In this document: in pieces, positions 17,273 through 25,457 of the stretch
How positions within the stretch are numbered: position 1 is the stretch's first letter
How the letters are laid out: each line of letters begins with the position of its first letter
Assembly: GCA_034428715.1 (NCBI GenBank)
Contig: DAOUHE010000022.1
Coordinates: forward strand, 1-64,000
Source of the DNA: Io17-Chloro-G2 sp034428715
Lineage (GTDB): Bacteria; Chloroflexota; Dehalococcoidia; Lucifugimonadales; UBA3495
Direction of reading: 5' to 3'
DNA length: 64,000 bases
The notes under the pieces: model-generated
Databases searched by the model: none
The model's input: only the letters and a program-made list of their open reading frames with translations
What the model was told of the DNA's origin: nothing
Program-made: the position numbers and the translations under genes

Positions 17273-17286
17273 ACGCCGGGCCCCAC

Positions 17287-17589
17287 CTAGTCGCTTGGCA
17301 ACCCGCCTACCGCCTCATCCAATGTGATCACCGGATAGAATGTCGCCGTGTTCCAAACCGCCAGGCCCAAATCGACGTTGGCGTCGTCCACGGCATGGGC
17401 GTTGGGTGCGTCGATCACTATGAATGTCATATGGGCCGACTTGCTTACCCATCCCCCATGAAAGGTACAACCGTGGCTGTTCAGGACATCGGTCATGGTG
17501 GCGGACATGGTGACCACCCGGTCTCGGATCTCGGTGGCGACTCCGGGGCACTGCTGCGGGGTGTGGCTCAACGACATCATGTACAACAT
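17287..17589 (-). CDS. Small protein, probably dimeric alpha/beta barrel (DUF3303/GYD-like)
   Basis: 100 residues from the ATG at 17589, which has AGGAGAG seven bases upstream. The open frame extends further upstream only as antisense of the cupin gene. The sequence LYMMSLSHTPQQCPG..., VNSHGCTFHGGWVSKSAHMTFIVIDAPNAHAVDDA, NTATFYPVITLDEAV has the beta-alpha-beta rhythm of ferredoxin-like dimeric barrel proteins, such as muconolactone-isomerase-like, DUF3303 or GYD proteins. I cannot name the exact family. It diverges from the cupin gene at 17708, and the 118 bases between them contain an AT-rich stretch (17634-17684) suited to promoters. Confidence 0.55.
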   Translation of the reverse strand: MLYMMSLSHTPQQCPGVATEIRDRVVTMSATMTDVLNSHGCTFHGGWVSKSAHMTFIVIDAPNAHAVDDANVDLGLAVWNTATFYPVITLDEAVGGLPSD

Positions 17590-17707
17590 TGCATCTCTCT
17601 CCTGATTTGGTAATCTGTGGACAAACAAGCACGGATTATATACCGTGGTAGCCTCTGAGAGGGTGTTATATAACCTACACCTAAAATCATAAACAAGGGA
17701 GAAAGTC

Positions 17708-18064
17708 ATGCGAAGGATTAGAATATCCGAGGTGGAAGTCGTCCCCATCGACACGGCAACGCCGATTCCCGGTTGGACCGGAGGCGCGGTGCGCCGCACC
17801 CGGCAGAACCTGCTTCCCGAGGGCGCCAGCAAGAATTTCAGCAGCAGCGTGGTGAATTTTGAACTGGGAGCCACCACCGGCTGGCACAGGCACACCAGCG
17901 ACCAGATCTTGGTCATAACCGCCGGGGCCGGGATAGTGGCCAACGAGCATGAAGAGGTTGAAGTGGTGGTGGGCGACGTGGTGCATATCCTGGAAGGGGA
18001 AAACCATTGGCACGGGGCCAAAAAAGAATCTTACATGTCCCACATCACCATTACGGCGGTATAG
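17708..18064 (+). CDS. Cupin-domain protein
   Basis: 118 residues. Cupin motif 1 is GWHRHTSDQILVITAGAGIV (HxH at residues about 60-62, with Gln in the third ligand region). Motif 2 is GDVVHILEGENHWHGA, including the conserved His. It is a single-domain metal-binding cupin of the ChrR/quercetinase-like small type. No substrate is assigned. AAGGGAG lies seven bases before the ATG. The next gene, another small beta-barrel protein, starts 55 bases later in the same direction, so the two are probably co-transcribed. Confidence 0.83.
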   Translation: MRRIRISEVEVVPIDTATPIPGWTGGAVRRTRQNLLPEGASKNFSSSVVNFELGATTGWHRHTSDQILVITAGAGIVANEHEEVEVVVGDVVHILEGENHWHGAKKESYMSHITITAV

Positions 18065-18119
18065 GCCAACCCTTTCACGAACATTTACCGGCCACACGCG
18101 ATCATTGGGAGGCCAACTT

Positions 18120-18461
18120 ATGGCTATTTACCGGTTGTATTCCGGCGGCGACGGCGAGTCCCACATCGAGGAACTGGACCTGGCTTCACATCCGGAGCTG
18201 ACCTCCGCCCAGGCGACGACCGATATAACCTTTCGGGAATCGCCTCCCGGCAGGTTTAGCGATTGGCATACGGCGCCCCGCCGCCAGTACATCATCACCG
18301 TCTCCGGCCGTTCTGAGATCGGCCTGGGCGACGGGACCATCGTTCATTATGGGCCGGGTGACGCCCGCCTGGTGGAAGACACCACCGGCCGCGGCCACAC
18401 CACCCGCGCCGTGGGAACCGAGCCGGTGGTCACCTGTGTAATCCCGCTGGCGGGGCAATAA
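18120..18461 (+). CDS. Small cupin-like protein, paralogue of the gene at 11765
   Basis: 113 residues from the ATG at 18120 with GGGAGG eight bases upstream. AIYRLYSGGDGESHIEEL opens the protein. The core is HTAPRRQYIITVSGRSEIGLGDGTIVHYGPGDARLVEDTTGRGHTTR. This matches the 11765 protein along its whole length. The ending VVTCVIPL parallels VSISMPL there. The fold is cupin-like but the usual HxH pair of motif 1 is absent, so metal binding may be weak or different. It probably works with the cupin encoded just upstream. Confidence 0.75.
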   Translation: MAIYRLYSGGDGESHIEELDLASHPELTSAQATTDITFRESPPGRFSDWHTAPRRQYIITVSGRSEIGLGDGTIVHYGPGDARLVEDTTGRGHTTRAVGTEPVVTCVIPLAGQ

Positions 18462-18509
18462 TACTCCCGGTTCCCAGTCATGCCCGCCGTTAATAGTGAA
18501 TGCCCGCCG

Positions 18510-19067
18510 TTAAACTGGCAGTGGCGTTTCGGCCGGTTGGTCCGGCAACTCGACGCCAAAGGCGTTTACGTTGAAGGCCAGCATGGCGTAGCAGCCCAAC
18601 AGGTTGGTCAGTTCAGTGAGACCTAGTACGCCAAACTGGGCCAGCGCGGCATCAAAATTGGCCTGAGTCACCCGGTGGGTACGGAAGAAGTCCCTTCCGT
18701 AGTTCACCACCGCCGCTTCATCCGGCGCCAGGCTGGGAAGGTCTTGTTTGTCCCGCAGGGCATCGACTATCTCACCCTTTAGACCGGCGCGGCGGGCCGC
18801 CGGAGCATGGGCGTTCCAGATGAACTGGCAGTCGTTCTCCCGTGCCGCCAAACACATACCCAACTCCCTGATGCGGGGTTCCAGAGAAGTCTCGGTCCGC
18901 AAAAACAGAGCCAGGCCCAGGGCGCGTTTCGCCACCTCGGGAGCGTTTAGCATGACGGAACCGGGACCGCCGGTTGGCACCTCTCCCCGGTCTTGGATCA
19001 ATTCGTCGAAGGCTGCCCTCTGGTTCTCAGGGATGTTATCTCGGTTCAACGCAGGTACCCGGGCCAT
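18510..19067 (-). CDS. Carboxymuconolactone decarboxylase (AhpD-like) family protein
   Basis: About 185 residues from the ATG at 19067, chosen because GGAGG sits five bases upstream of it; a longer frame reaches 19130. The helical CMD fold is shown by LRTETSLEPRIRELGMCLAARENDCQFIWNAHAPAARRAGL near residue 70, followed by YGRDFFRTHRVTQANFDAALAQFG and LTELTNLLGCYAMLAFNVNAF. The single Cys and downstream His (DCQFIWNAH) lack the CxxC of peroxidase-type AhpD. A thiol-peroxidase role is thus not supported, and lactone decarboxylase-like or unknown chemistry is more likely. Confidence 0.82.
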   Translation of the reverse strand: MARVPALNRDNIPENQRAAFDELIQDRGEVPTGGPGSVMLNAPEVAKRALGLALFLRTETSLEPRIRELGMCLAARENDCQFIWNAHAPAARRAGLKGEIVDALRDKQDLPSLAPDEAAVVNYGRDFFRTHRVTQANFDAALAQFGVLGLTELTNLLGCYAMLAFNVNAFGVELPDQPAETPLPV

Positions 19068-19274
19068 AAGATCCTCCATGCTTTGACCGATTTGATTTGG
19101 GAACGCCGGATGAGGGCCAGTATACGCCATGGCGCCAAGAGCGGCTTACCATATGCTAGCCCGCCCGCGTGTCCGGTACGGACGATTGCCGGTGCACCAG
19201 CCGTCGTGTAGAATTCCCCACTAGTAAAATCACTTTTTTGAGAATACTTTAACCGTTCTTTAGGAGGCGCCCAA

Positions 19275-20093
19275 ATGGATCTGGGATTGAAGGGAAAACA
19301 TGCGCTGGTGGCCGGCGCCAGCCGGGGCATCGGCAAAGCCATTGCCCGTGATCTGGCTCAAGAAGGGGTTGACGTGGTCATCGTCTCCCGCACCTTCGCC
19401 GATCTCGAACAGACGGCTAAGGAACTGGAGGACGAAACCGGATCAAAGGTCATCCCATTGGCCCTGGACGTGACATCTACCGACCAGGTGAACCGGGTCG
19501 TGGCCGAGGCGTCTGAGAAGTTGGGCGGCCTGCACATACTGGTCAACAGCGCTTCGCTCCCGGGTGGCTCCGCCTCGGCGGTGGGTCCCATCGAAACCGT
19601 AAACGAAGATGACCTGATGAGCGACTTCGACGTTAAGTATGTGGGAGCTTTGCGATGCGCCAGGGCCGCCATTCCCTTCATGAAAGAACAGGGTTGGGGC
19701 CGCATCATCAATATCAGCGGCGGCAACGCCCGAAACGCCGGTAACCTCAGCGGCGGGGCGCGCAACGTCTCAATGGTGCACCTGACCAAGACCCTGTCCA
19801 ACCAGGTGGGCCGGTTCGGCATAACCGTCAACTGTATCCATCCGGGCACCACGCGAACCGAACGCACGCCCAGTTTGTTGGCCGCCCGGGCCGCCCAGCT
19901 GGGCGTATCGCCCGAGGAAGCCGAGCAGCAAGACTTCGCCCCCGGCTCCGGGCGGGGCAACGCCATTTGCCGAATGGTAGATGCCTCGGAAATAGCTTAT
20001 TTGACCACCTTCCTGGCTTCGGACAAGGCATGGGCCATCACTGGTGAGCTCATCGCCGCCAACGGAGGAGTGGGCAACAGCGTCTATTACTGA
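19275..20093 (+). CDS. SDR-fold protein without the catalytic Tyr-Lys pair
   Basis: 272 residues; TAGGAGGCG precedes the ATG. The cofactor motif GASRGIGKAIA near residue 15, the TxR strand VIVSRTFADLEQTA and LVNSASLPGG are intact, and Ser148 is in IINISGGN. Where classical SDRs have YxxxK, this protein reads GGARN: aligning VSMVHLTKTLSN with the usual helix puts Gly160 at the Tyr and Asn164 at the Lys position. It keeps an Arg-Asn pair seen in an atypical SDR branch. It may bind NAD(P) with altered chemistry or act as a non-enzymatic subunit. The end (WAITGELIAANGG) is normal. Confidence 0.82.
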   Translation: MDLGLKGKHALVAGASRGIGKAIARDLAQEGVDVVIVSRTFADLEQTAKELEDETGSKVIPLALDVTSTDQVNRVVAEASEKLGGLHILVNSASLPGGSASAVGPIETVNEDDLMSDFDVKYVGALRCARAAIPFMKEQGWGRIINISGGNARNAGNLSGGARNVSMVHLTKTLSNQVGRFGITVNCIHPGTTRTERTPSLLAARAAQLGVSPEEAEQQDFAPGSGRGNAICRMVDASEIAYLTTFLASDKAWAITGELIAANGGVGNSVYY

Positions 20094-20382
20094 ATCGGGC
20101 CAGGAGGCTGTTGTCTCGGCTTACCGAGGTGTCGGTAATCAGGGAAATGCTGGCCGGTATGCTAGAGCCCACGGAAAAACCGCCAGGTACGCTGTCGCCG
20201 GGTTTGGAGGTCCCAACGTGGCCGTGGTGTATATCGGGCGTTAAGCCAGGGGCCCAGGTTGCGCCGAGGCGAAAGAAATCAAGTGGTTGTAGACCGTTCT
20301 CATTCCCGTACTAATAATGGGCCGGCTGCTCCACCCTAAACGGTGACGGCCTGAATCAAAAATGCCAGGAGGTGAACATGCC

Positions 20383-20838
20383 ATGCAGGCCACTGGAGTT
20401 TCCCACATCGCCATTTGCGTCCGGGATATGGATACATCCCTGGCTTTTTACCGGGACCAATTGGGTATGACGGTCACCATAGACCACGACACCGACCCCA
20501 CCGAGGGCGGACGTGCCCATAACTATAAGCACCAGCGCAAGACCCGCAGGCGGGTGAGCATCGGCTACCCTGGAGACAACGTCCCCGCCCTCACATTGAC
20601 CAGCCATCCTGGGGAAGCGCCCGATGGCGAGCCTATCAAACTGGACCAGGTGGGCATAACGCACCTTGCTTTCATCATGCCAGACCTGAAAATGTTCACC
20701 GAAGCCATCCTCGCCAAGGGCGTTGAGCTGGCCGGACCCCGGGAGGCCTTTTTCGATACCCAGGGGAACGTTCGCAACATCTACGTGAAAGACCCCGACG
20801 GCATTCTCATCCAGTTCAGCTCCGGTGGCGGCGGATGA
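20383..20838 (+). CDS. VOC-family (glyoxalase/epimerase-like) protein
   Basis: 151 residues from the ATG at 20383, with AGGAGG ten bases upstream; an earlier in-frame ATG at 20362 precedes the ribosome site. Two beta-alpha-beta-beta-beta units are visible: VSHIAICVRDMDTSLAFYRDQLGM, then VGITHLAFIMPDLKMFTEAILAKGV and IYVKDPDGILIQF. The His ligands of both units are present. The last ligand position, usually Glu (IEL), reads IQF here. A metal enzyme such as methylmalonyl-CoA epimerase or glyoxalase is possible, but the Gln change makes a dioxygenase-like or binding role as likely. Confidence 0.8.
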   Translation: MQATGVSHIAICVRDMDTSLAFYRDQLGMTVTIDHDTDPTEGGRAHNYKHQRKTRRRVSIGYPGDNVPALTLTSHPGEAPDGEPIKLDQVGITHLAFIMPDLKMFTEAILAKGVELAGPREAFFDTQGNVRNIYVKDPDGILIQFSSGGGG

Positions 20839-21073
20839 AAAATCCCTGCCAGCGGATGCCGGGTCATTAGATTCTTACGGCAAGTTGAATTTTTTCCGTA
20901 TGCCGTGAGCTAGTCGAAGGGCGGAGAGGTAGTTCGGAGAACTCATCACAAACGGGAGTTAGCTGCCCAACTCAAATAATCGAAAAACCCTTGGCGGATG
21001 CCTTTCCGGTTGCTGCCGCCATGCCGGTCTGCTACCCTTAGGCCTGCCGACAGAGCGGGGTTGAAGACGCATT

Positions 21074-21829
21074 ATGACCCAAGGCCCGGTAACCAGGGCT
21101 TCTCTTTTCGCCACCTGCATCGTAGACCAGATGTTTCCCCAAGTGGGGGTCAGCACGGTGCGGGTTCTAAGGCATCTGGGCGTGGAGGTCGATTTCCCCC
21201 CGGACCAGACCTGTTGCGGCCAGCCTTTGTTCAATTCCGGCTTCAACCAGCAGGCGAGGAGATTGGCCACCAGAGTCCTAGACAGCTTCGAAGACAGCCG
21301 GTTCGTGGTTGTCCCTTCGGGTTCGTGCGCCGCCATGATGAAGGTTTTTTACCTGGACCTGTTTCAAGACCAGCCGGATCAGCTACGGCGGGCGGAACAA
21401 ATGGCGCCCAAGGTTTATGAGTTCTCCCAGTTTTTGGTCCAAGTCCTGGGCGCTGCCGATATTGGCGGCCGTTATTCTAGCACGGCCGTCTACCATCCCA
21501 GTTGCCATCTGATGCGGGAGATGAACGTCAGACGCGAGCCCCGCGAGCTTATGAACCACGTCGCTGGCCTGCAAATCGACGACCTTCCGCAGGCCGAAAC
21601 CTGCTGCGGTTTCGGCGGCACATTTTCAATAAAATACCCCCACATTTCGGAGGGCATGCTGGTCGACAAGGTAGATAATATCGCGGCCAGCGGAGCGGAG
21701 ACCCTGGTGTCGTGTGACATGGGGTGCCTGATGCATATCGAAGGCGCCCTTCGCCGCCGGGGGATAGATGTGCAAACCCGGCATTTGGCGCAGATTTTAG
21801 ATCCCACAAAACCCGGACCAGGATCATAA
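21074..21829 (+). CDS. lutA: LutA-like iron-sulfur oxidoreductase subunit (two CCG domains)
   Basis: 251 residues. Two cysteine-rich CCG domains are present: C near residue 14 followed by TCCGQPLFNSG, and HPSCHLMREM followed by ETCCGFGGTFSIKYPHISEGM. This matches LutA/LldE, which together with LutB and LutC converts L-lactate to pyruvate via membrane-linked iron-sulfur electron transfer. The first of three genes spaced 3 and 1 bases apart, so surely one operon. The gap of 236 bases upstream would hold the promoter, but no GntR-type LutR regulator is adjacent. Confidence 0.9.
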   Translation: MTQGPVTRASLFATCIVDQMFPQVGVSTVRVLRHLGVEVDFPPDQTCCGQPLFNSGFNQQARRLATRVLDSFEDSRFVVVPSGSCAAMMKVFYLDLFQDQPDQLRRAEQMAPKVYEFSQFLVQVLGAADIGGRYSSTAVYHPSCHLMREMNVRREPRELMNHVAGLQIDDLPQAETCCGFGGTFSIKYPHISEGMLVDKVDNIAASGAETLVSCDMGCLMHIEGALRRRGIDVQTRHLAQILDPTKPGPGS

Positions 21830-21832
21830 CCA

Positions 21833-23314
21833 GTGGCCGACATCAAAACCCAAGATTTCTTCGCCGCCTCAGCGGTTTCGATCCAGGACCCCATCTTGAG
21901 ACAGGCCCTTATCAAGGTGGGTACAGGATTTGATGGCGCCCGGTTGGCGGCCATCGAAGACGTGACTCCCAACCGTTGGGACGAGTGGCGGGAGGAAGCG
22001 CGCCGGATAAAAATCCACACCCTAGAGCACCTGGATTATTACCTGGATCTATTGGAGCGAAACGTGGCCAAAGCAGGCGGTCAGGTCCACTTCGCCGCCG
22101 ACGCAACCCAGGCCAACGACATAGTCGCGTCTATTGCACGAGACGGCGGCGTGAAGATCGTCACCAAGGGAAAGTCCATGGTGTCCGAGGAGCTTTCCTT
22201 AAATCCGGTCTTGGAATCTATGGGTGTCGAGGTTTTCGAAACCGACCTGGGCGAATACATCATCCAGCTGGCCGGGGAAACTCCTTCCCATTTGGTGGCG
22301 CCAGCCTTGCACAAGACCAAGGAACAGGTAGCGCAACTGTTCAGCGAAAAGTTGGGTCTGCCCCCGCCGGAGACAATAGAAGACATGGCCAAGGCCGCCC
22401 GGGAGGTATTGCGTGGGAAATTCCTGCAGGCGGAGATGGGCATCAGCGGAGCCAACTTTTTGGTGGCGGAAACCGGCACACTGGTGATCATCACCAACGA
22501 GGGCAACGGCCGCATGTGCACCTCCGCCCCGCGCATCCACGTCGGCATAACCGGTATGGAAAAGGTCATACCTTCATTGCAAGACCTGGCGGTATTCCTG
22601 CGCCTGCTTCCCCGGTCGGCCACCGGCCAGCGCATCACCAGCTATGTGACCATGGTAACCGGACCCCGGCGGGAAACCGATGAAGACGGCCCGGAAGAGT
22701 TCCACTTGGTGATAGTGGACAACGGGCGTTCCAAAATGCTGGCCGACCCGGAACTCAGAGAGGCTTTGTATTGCATCCGCTGCGGAGCCTGTTTGAATAT
22801 TTGCCCAGTATATAAAAAGGTGGGCGGCCACGCCTACGGGTGGGTGTACCCCGGGCCCATAGGCGCCGTGGTCTCACCGTCTCTGGTTGGCTTGAAACAA
22901 GCAAAGGACCTACCCCAGGCATCCAGCCTCTGCGGCGCCTGCCGTGAGGTCTGCCCCGTCAAGATCAATATACCCCGCATGTTGCTCCACCTGCGAAACG
23001 ATCTGGCCGAAAGCCCCGATGTTACAAAGAATGCAGCCACGCCGGCCGCCCGGCTCATGGCATGGGGTTATGCCCGGCTGATGAGCAGCCCGCCGTTGCT
23101 ATCCCTGGCCCATCGATTGGCGCGTTCTCTTCAGCGGCCAATCCTGATGCTGCCGTTTTCGCCGCTGACAAGAAGCGGCGGGGGCATTGGCCGCGCCCGG
23201 TTGCCATTCTTGTCCCGGTGGACCCGGTCCAAGGACCTCCCCCTGCTGCCACCTCGCACCTTCCACGAGATATGGCGACAAGAGTTAAGCCAGACCGCTG
23301 GAGGAGATTCCTAG
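21833..23314 (+). CDS. lutB: LutB-like LUD-domain / 4Fe-4S protein
   Basis: 493 residues. The N-terminal LUD domain holds VTKGKSMVSEELSLN near residue 112, ANFLVAETGTLVIITNEGNGRMCTSAPRIHVGITGMEKVIPS near residue 206 and YVTMVTGPRRETDEDGPEEFHLVIVDNGRS. The C-terminal half has two ferredoxin clusters, CIRCGACLNICPVY near residue 312 and CGACREVCPV about 40 residues later. This is the LutB/LldF architecture at the expected length. The GTG start lies 3 bases after the LutA stop. It would act as the central iron-sulfur subunit of the lactate oxidase complex in the cytoplasm or at the membrane. Confidence 0.92.
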   Translation: MADIKTQDFFAASAVSIQDPILRQALIKVGTGFDGARLAAIEDVTPNRWDEWREEARRIKIHTLEHLDYYLDLLERNVAKAGGQVHFAADATQANDIVASIARDGGVKIVTKGKSMVSEELSLNPVLESMGVEVFETDLGEYIIQLAGETPSHLVAPALHKTKEQVAQLFSEKLGLPPPETIEDMAKAAREVLRGKFLQAEMGISGANFLVAETGTLVIITNEGNGRMCTSAPRIHVGITGMEKVIPSLQDLAVFLRLLPRSATGQRITSYVTMVTGPRRETDEDGPEEFHLVIVDNGRSKMLADPELREALYCIRCGACLNICPVYKKVGGHAYGWVYPGPIGAVVSPSLVGLKQAKDLPQASSLCGACREVCPVKINIPRMLLHLRNDLAESPDVTKNAATPAARLMAWGYARLMSSPPLLSLAHRLARSLQRPILMLPFSPLTRSGGGIGRARLPFLSRWTRSKDLPLLPPRTFHEIWRQELSQTAGGDS

Positions 23315-23315
23315 C

Positions 23316-24059
23316 GTGTCTCGATCTGCCGGGATAGGCAAAGAGGAATTCTTGGCCTCGGTCCGACGGGCGCTGGGCCGTTCAGGTGGTCCTCCGGCCA
23401 ATGCCTACTCGCGGCTGAAAGAAACCATTCAAGATTTGGAAGACCAGGTGCGGGAGTTGCGCCGGCGGCTGGAAAGCCAGGGTACCCAATTGTTGGATCA
23501 GCTGGCCAGGGTCGCTGAAATGCAGGGCTGGAAGGTCCACCGAGCTGACGATCCGGAAGACGTCATGGCTGCCGTGCTGGCCGTGGCAGACTCTGTAGAG
23601 GCCCAGGCAGCCGTAAGAACCGGGCAAGACGTGTTCGATGAGATACCGCTGGACATAGGCGCCATGAATTGGGGATTGGCAGTTTCCGTCGCCACCCACA
23701 GTGAAGGGTTTGACCGCCGAGCGGTACGGGATAGCATCATAGAGGCCGATATAGGTGTCACCGGGGCCGACTACGCCGTGGCGGAAACCGGCTCGGTGGT
23801 GGTGGTGCCGCGTCAGGGTCTGGGCCGCCTGGTCTCCCTGGTACCGCCGGTGCATGTGGCCGTGGTCCGGCCCCAAGACGTCGTTGAAACTTTGGACGAC
23901 GTCTTTCTTTTGCGGCGGCTGGAATACCACATGAACGGCGGCGAGATGGGCAGCTATCTGAACTTCATCACCGGCCCCAGCCGCACCGCGGATATAGAAC
24001 AAACCCTGGTGGTTGGCGTACACGGCCCCCGGGAAGCCCACATGATCCTTTTGGGTTAA
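23316..24059 (+). CDS. lutC: LutC-like LUD-domain protein
   Basis: 247 residues from a GTG with GGAGGAG upstream. The LUD core covers about residues 75-247: IIEADIGVTGADYAVAETGSVVVVPRQGLGRLVSLVPPVHVAVVRPQDVVETLDD and FITGPSRTADIEQTLVVGVHGPREAHMILL. The N-terminus has an amphipathic coiled-coil stretch (LKETIQDLEDQVRELRRRLESQG) rather longer than in Bacillus LutC. It completes the lutABC set. Expected role: third subunit of the L-lactate oxidation complex. Confidence 0.9.
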   Translation: MSRSAGIGKEEFLASVRRALGRSGGPPANAYSRLKETIQDLEDQVRELRRRLESQGTQLLDQLARVAEMQGWKVHRADDPEDVMAAVLAVADSVEAQAAVRTGQDVFDEIPLDIGAMNWGLAVSVATHSEGFDRRAVRDSIIEADIGVTGADYAVAETGSVVVVPRQGLGRLVSLVPPVHVAVVRPQDVVETLDDVFLLRRLEYHMNGGEMGSYLNFITGPSRTADIEQTLVVGVHGPREAHMILLG

Positions 24060-24082
24060 GGGTCGAGCCTTAAGGTGAAAAC

Positions 24083-24424
24083 ATGCCGGTGAGAATAGGG
24101 TTCTCGGTGTTCCGCAAGGAAATGCTGGACCGGTCGTTGCAGCGCATCGAGGAGCTTTTGCCTATTCTGGGCGTGGAAAAGGTGATCTTGGTGGGCGACA
24201 TGCTCACCGGGGACTTCACTCCGGAAAGCAGCATCGACCTTGTGGTGGTGCATGAGACCGACCGCCCCTTTGGCCGGCGCGCCGACTTCTTCTCCTATCA
24301 CCTGGACACCGAAGTAGCCGTGGATACCCAAGTTTACACTCCCGAAGAGTTCGAAAGATTACAGGATACCCTTCCCGCCTTGCATCATGCTTGCCAGAAC
24401 GGAAGGGTCATCTATGATGCTTGA
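24083..24424 (+). CDS. MNT-type nucleotidyltransferase-fold protein, degenerate active site
   Basis: 113 residues. It aligns with minimal nucleotidyltransferases (antitoxin MNT), whose motif is GS(x)~10DxD. Here the segment near residues 38-53 reads VGDMLTGDFTPESSIDLVVV: the Ser after Gly is Asp and the first Asp of DxD is Ser, leaving only one metal-binding acid. AMP transfer therefore looks impaired. The HEPN gene follows 17 bases later. In HEPN/MNT systems the MNT protein neutralises the HEPN RNase by polyadenylylation or binding; here binding alone would be expected. CAT-like ATG start with AAGGTG upstream. Confidence 0.72.
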   Translation: MPVRIGFSVFRKEMLDRSLQRIEELLPILGVEKVILVGDMLTGDFTPESSIDLVVVHETDRPFGRRADFFSYHLDTEVAVDTQVYTPEEFERLQDTLPALHHACQNGRVIYDA

Positions 24425-24441
24425 GGCGAGGACTAGATCCC

Positions 24442-24843
24442 ATGCCTGATTTCATTGCCGAGGGCGCCCGTTGGTTGCGCCAGGCCCGCCAAGACCTTTT
24501 GGACGCCGATTTCGCCCGGGACGGAAGCCGGTTCAATCTGGCATGTTTCCTGGGCCAGCAGGCGGCCGAGAAGGCATTGAAAGGGTTCCTCTATCACCGG
24601 GGCGCTGAAGACGTTTGGAGCCACTCCCTCATCGACCTGTGCGAAGACGCCAAGCTCTTTGAGATGTTTTTCGACACCATCAAAAGCGAGGCCCGCCAAC
24701 TGGACAAATACTACGAGATCACCCGCTACCCCTACCACCTGCCCGGCGGCATCCCATCGGAAGCCTTCGACAAGATCGACGCCGACCGGGCCATGGAGCT
24801 TTCCCAGTTGGTCGTCGATTTCGTGGGAGAGCGGCTGGATTGA
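24442..24843 (+). CDS. HEPN-domain protein, partner of the MNT-like gene
   Basis: 133 residues from the ATG at 24442; an in-frame TTG at 24421 overlaps the previous gene. EGARWLRQARQDLLDADFARD and FNLACFLGQQAAEKALKGFLYHRG are the HEPN marks. The C-terminal helix segment carries EITRYPYHLPGG, close to the TRYP region of this family. A canonical RNase RxxxxxH motif is not clear; the nearest candidates are RYPYH and RGAEDVWSH. With the upstream nucleotidyltransferase it forms a HEPN/MNT pair of toxin-antitoxin type, possibly without nuclease activity. Confidence 0.78.
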   Translation: MPDFIAEGARWLRQARQDLLDADFARDGSRFNLACFLGQQAAEKALKGFLYHRGAEDVWSHSLIDLCEDAKLFEMFFDTIKSEARQLDKYYEITRYPYHLPGGIPSEAFDKIDADRAMELSQLVVDFVGERLD

Positions 24844-24919
24844 TGGTTTAATCCTTCAAATTGATCAAAAACCGAAAATGGTCGGGACACAGCCGCTCAT
24901 TCTACCGAGGGAGACTGAC

Positions 24920-25375
24920 ATGCAAGAACCAGAGAGGATCCAGCCCCAAAAACTAGGTGGCTATTTAGAGATAATGACCAAGGCTGTTTTCCAGAGCGGA
25001 ATCTCCTGGAAGGTGGTCGGGTCCAAGTGGCCGGGAATAAAGGAAGCTTTCAAGGATTTTGACGCGGAGACCGTCGCCGGATTCTCGGAGCCTGAGCTGG
25101 ACACGTTGACCCAAGACAACCGGGTGATCAGGAACCGCCGCAAATTGGAAGCGATCGTGTTTAACGCCCAACGAATGATCGAGCTTAATGAGCAGCACGG
25201 CGGATTTCAGAAATACCTCCGTTTCCACCCTGACTTCCGTTCCACAGTTGAGGACATTCGTAAGCAATTTAAGTTCATGGGCGATACTGGAACTTTTTAT
25301 TTTCTGCGGGTAGTCAGCGAGGAAGTCCCTTCCCACGACGAGTGGGTCGAGTCACGGATGGATCGGCCCAGATAG
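24920..25375 (+). CDS. DNA-3-methyladenine glycosylase I-like protein
   Basis: 151 residues from the ATG at 24920 (GAGG nine bases upstream). The helix-hairpin-helix glycosylase core resembles Tag: MTKAVFQSGISWKVVGSKWPGIKEAFKDFDAETVAGFSEPELDTLTQDNRVIRNRRKLEAIVFNAQRMIEL. It ends with FKFMGDTGTFYFLRVVSEEVPSHDEW. It lacks the N-terminal Cys/Trp zinc segment of classical Tag and is about 40 residues shorter. It could still excise alkylated bases, or be a related repair or structural protein. The gene converges with bluB downstream. Confidence 0.7.
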   Translation: MQEPERIQPQKLGGYLEIMTKAVFQSGISWKVVGSKWPGIKEAFKDFDAETVAGFSEPELDTLTQDNRVIRNRRKLEAIVFNAQRMIELNEQHGGFQKYLRFHPDFRSTVEDIRKQFKFMGDTGTFYFLRVVSEEVPSHDEWVESRMDRPR

Positions 25376-25457
25376 GGTTGTTGTTGCCGCCTGGCGTCTC
25401 CGTTGCCGATTTCCGGTATCGCGGTATCAACGGCCTACTACTTAGGTTTGGCCTCTG

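Noticed and set aside
17590..18021. N-terminal extension of the minus-strand gene at 17287
   Set aside because: The extension is antisense of the cupin gene; the ATG at 17589 has a good ribosome site.
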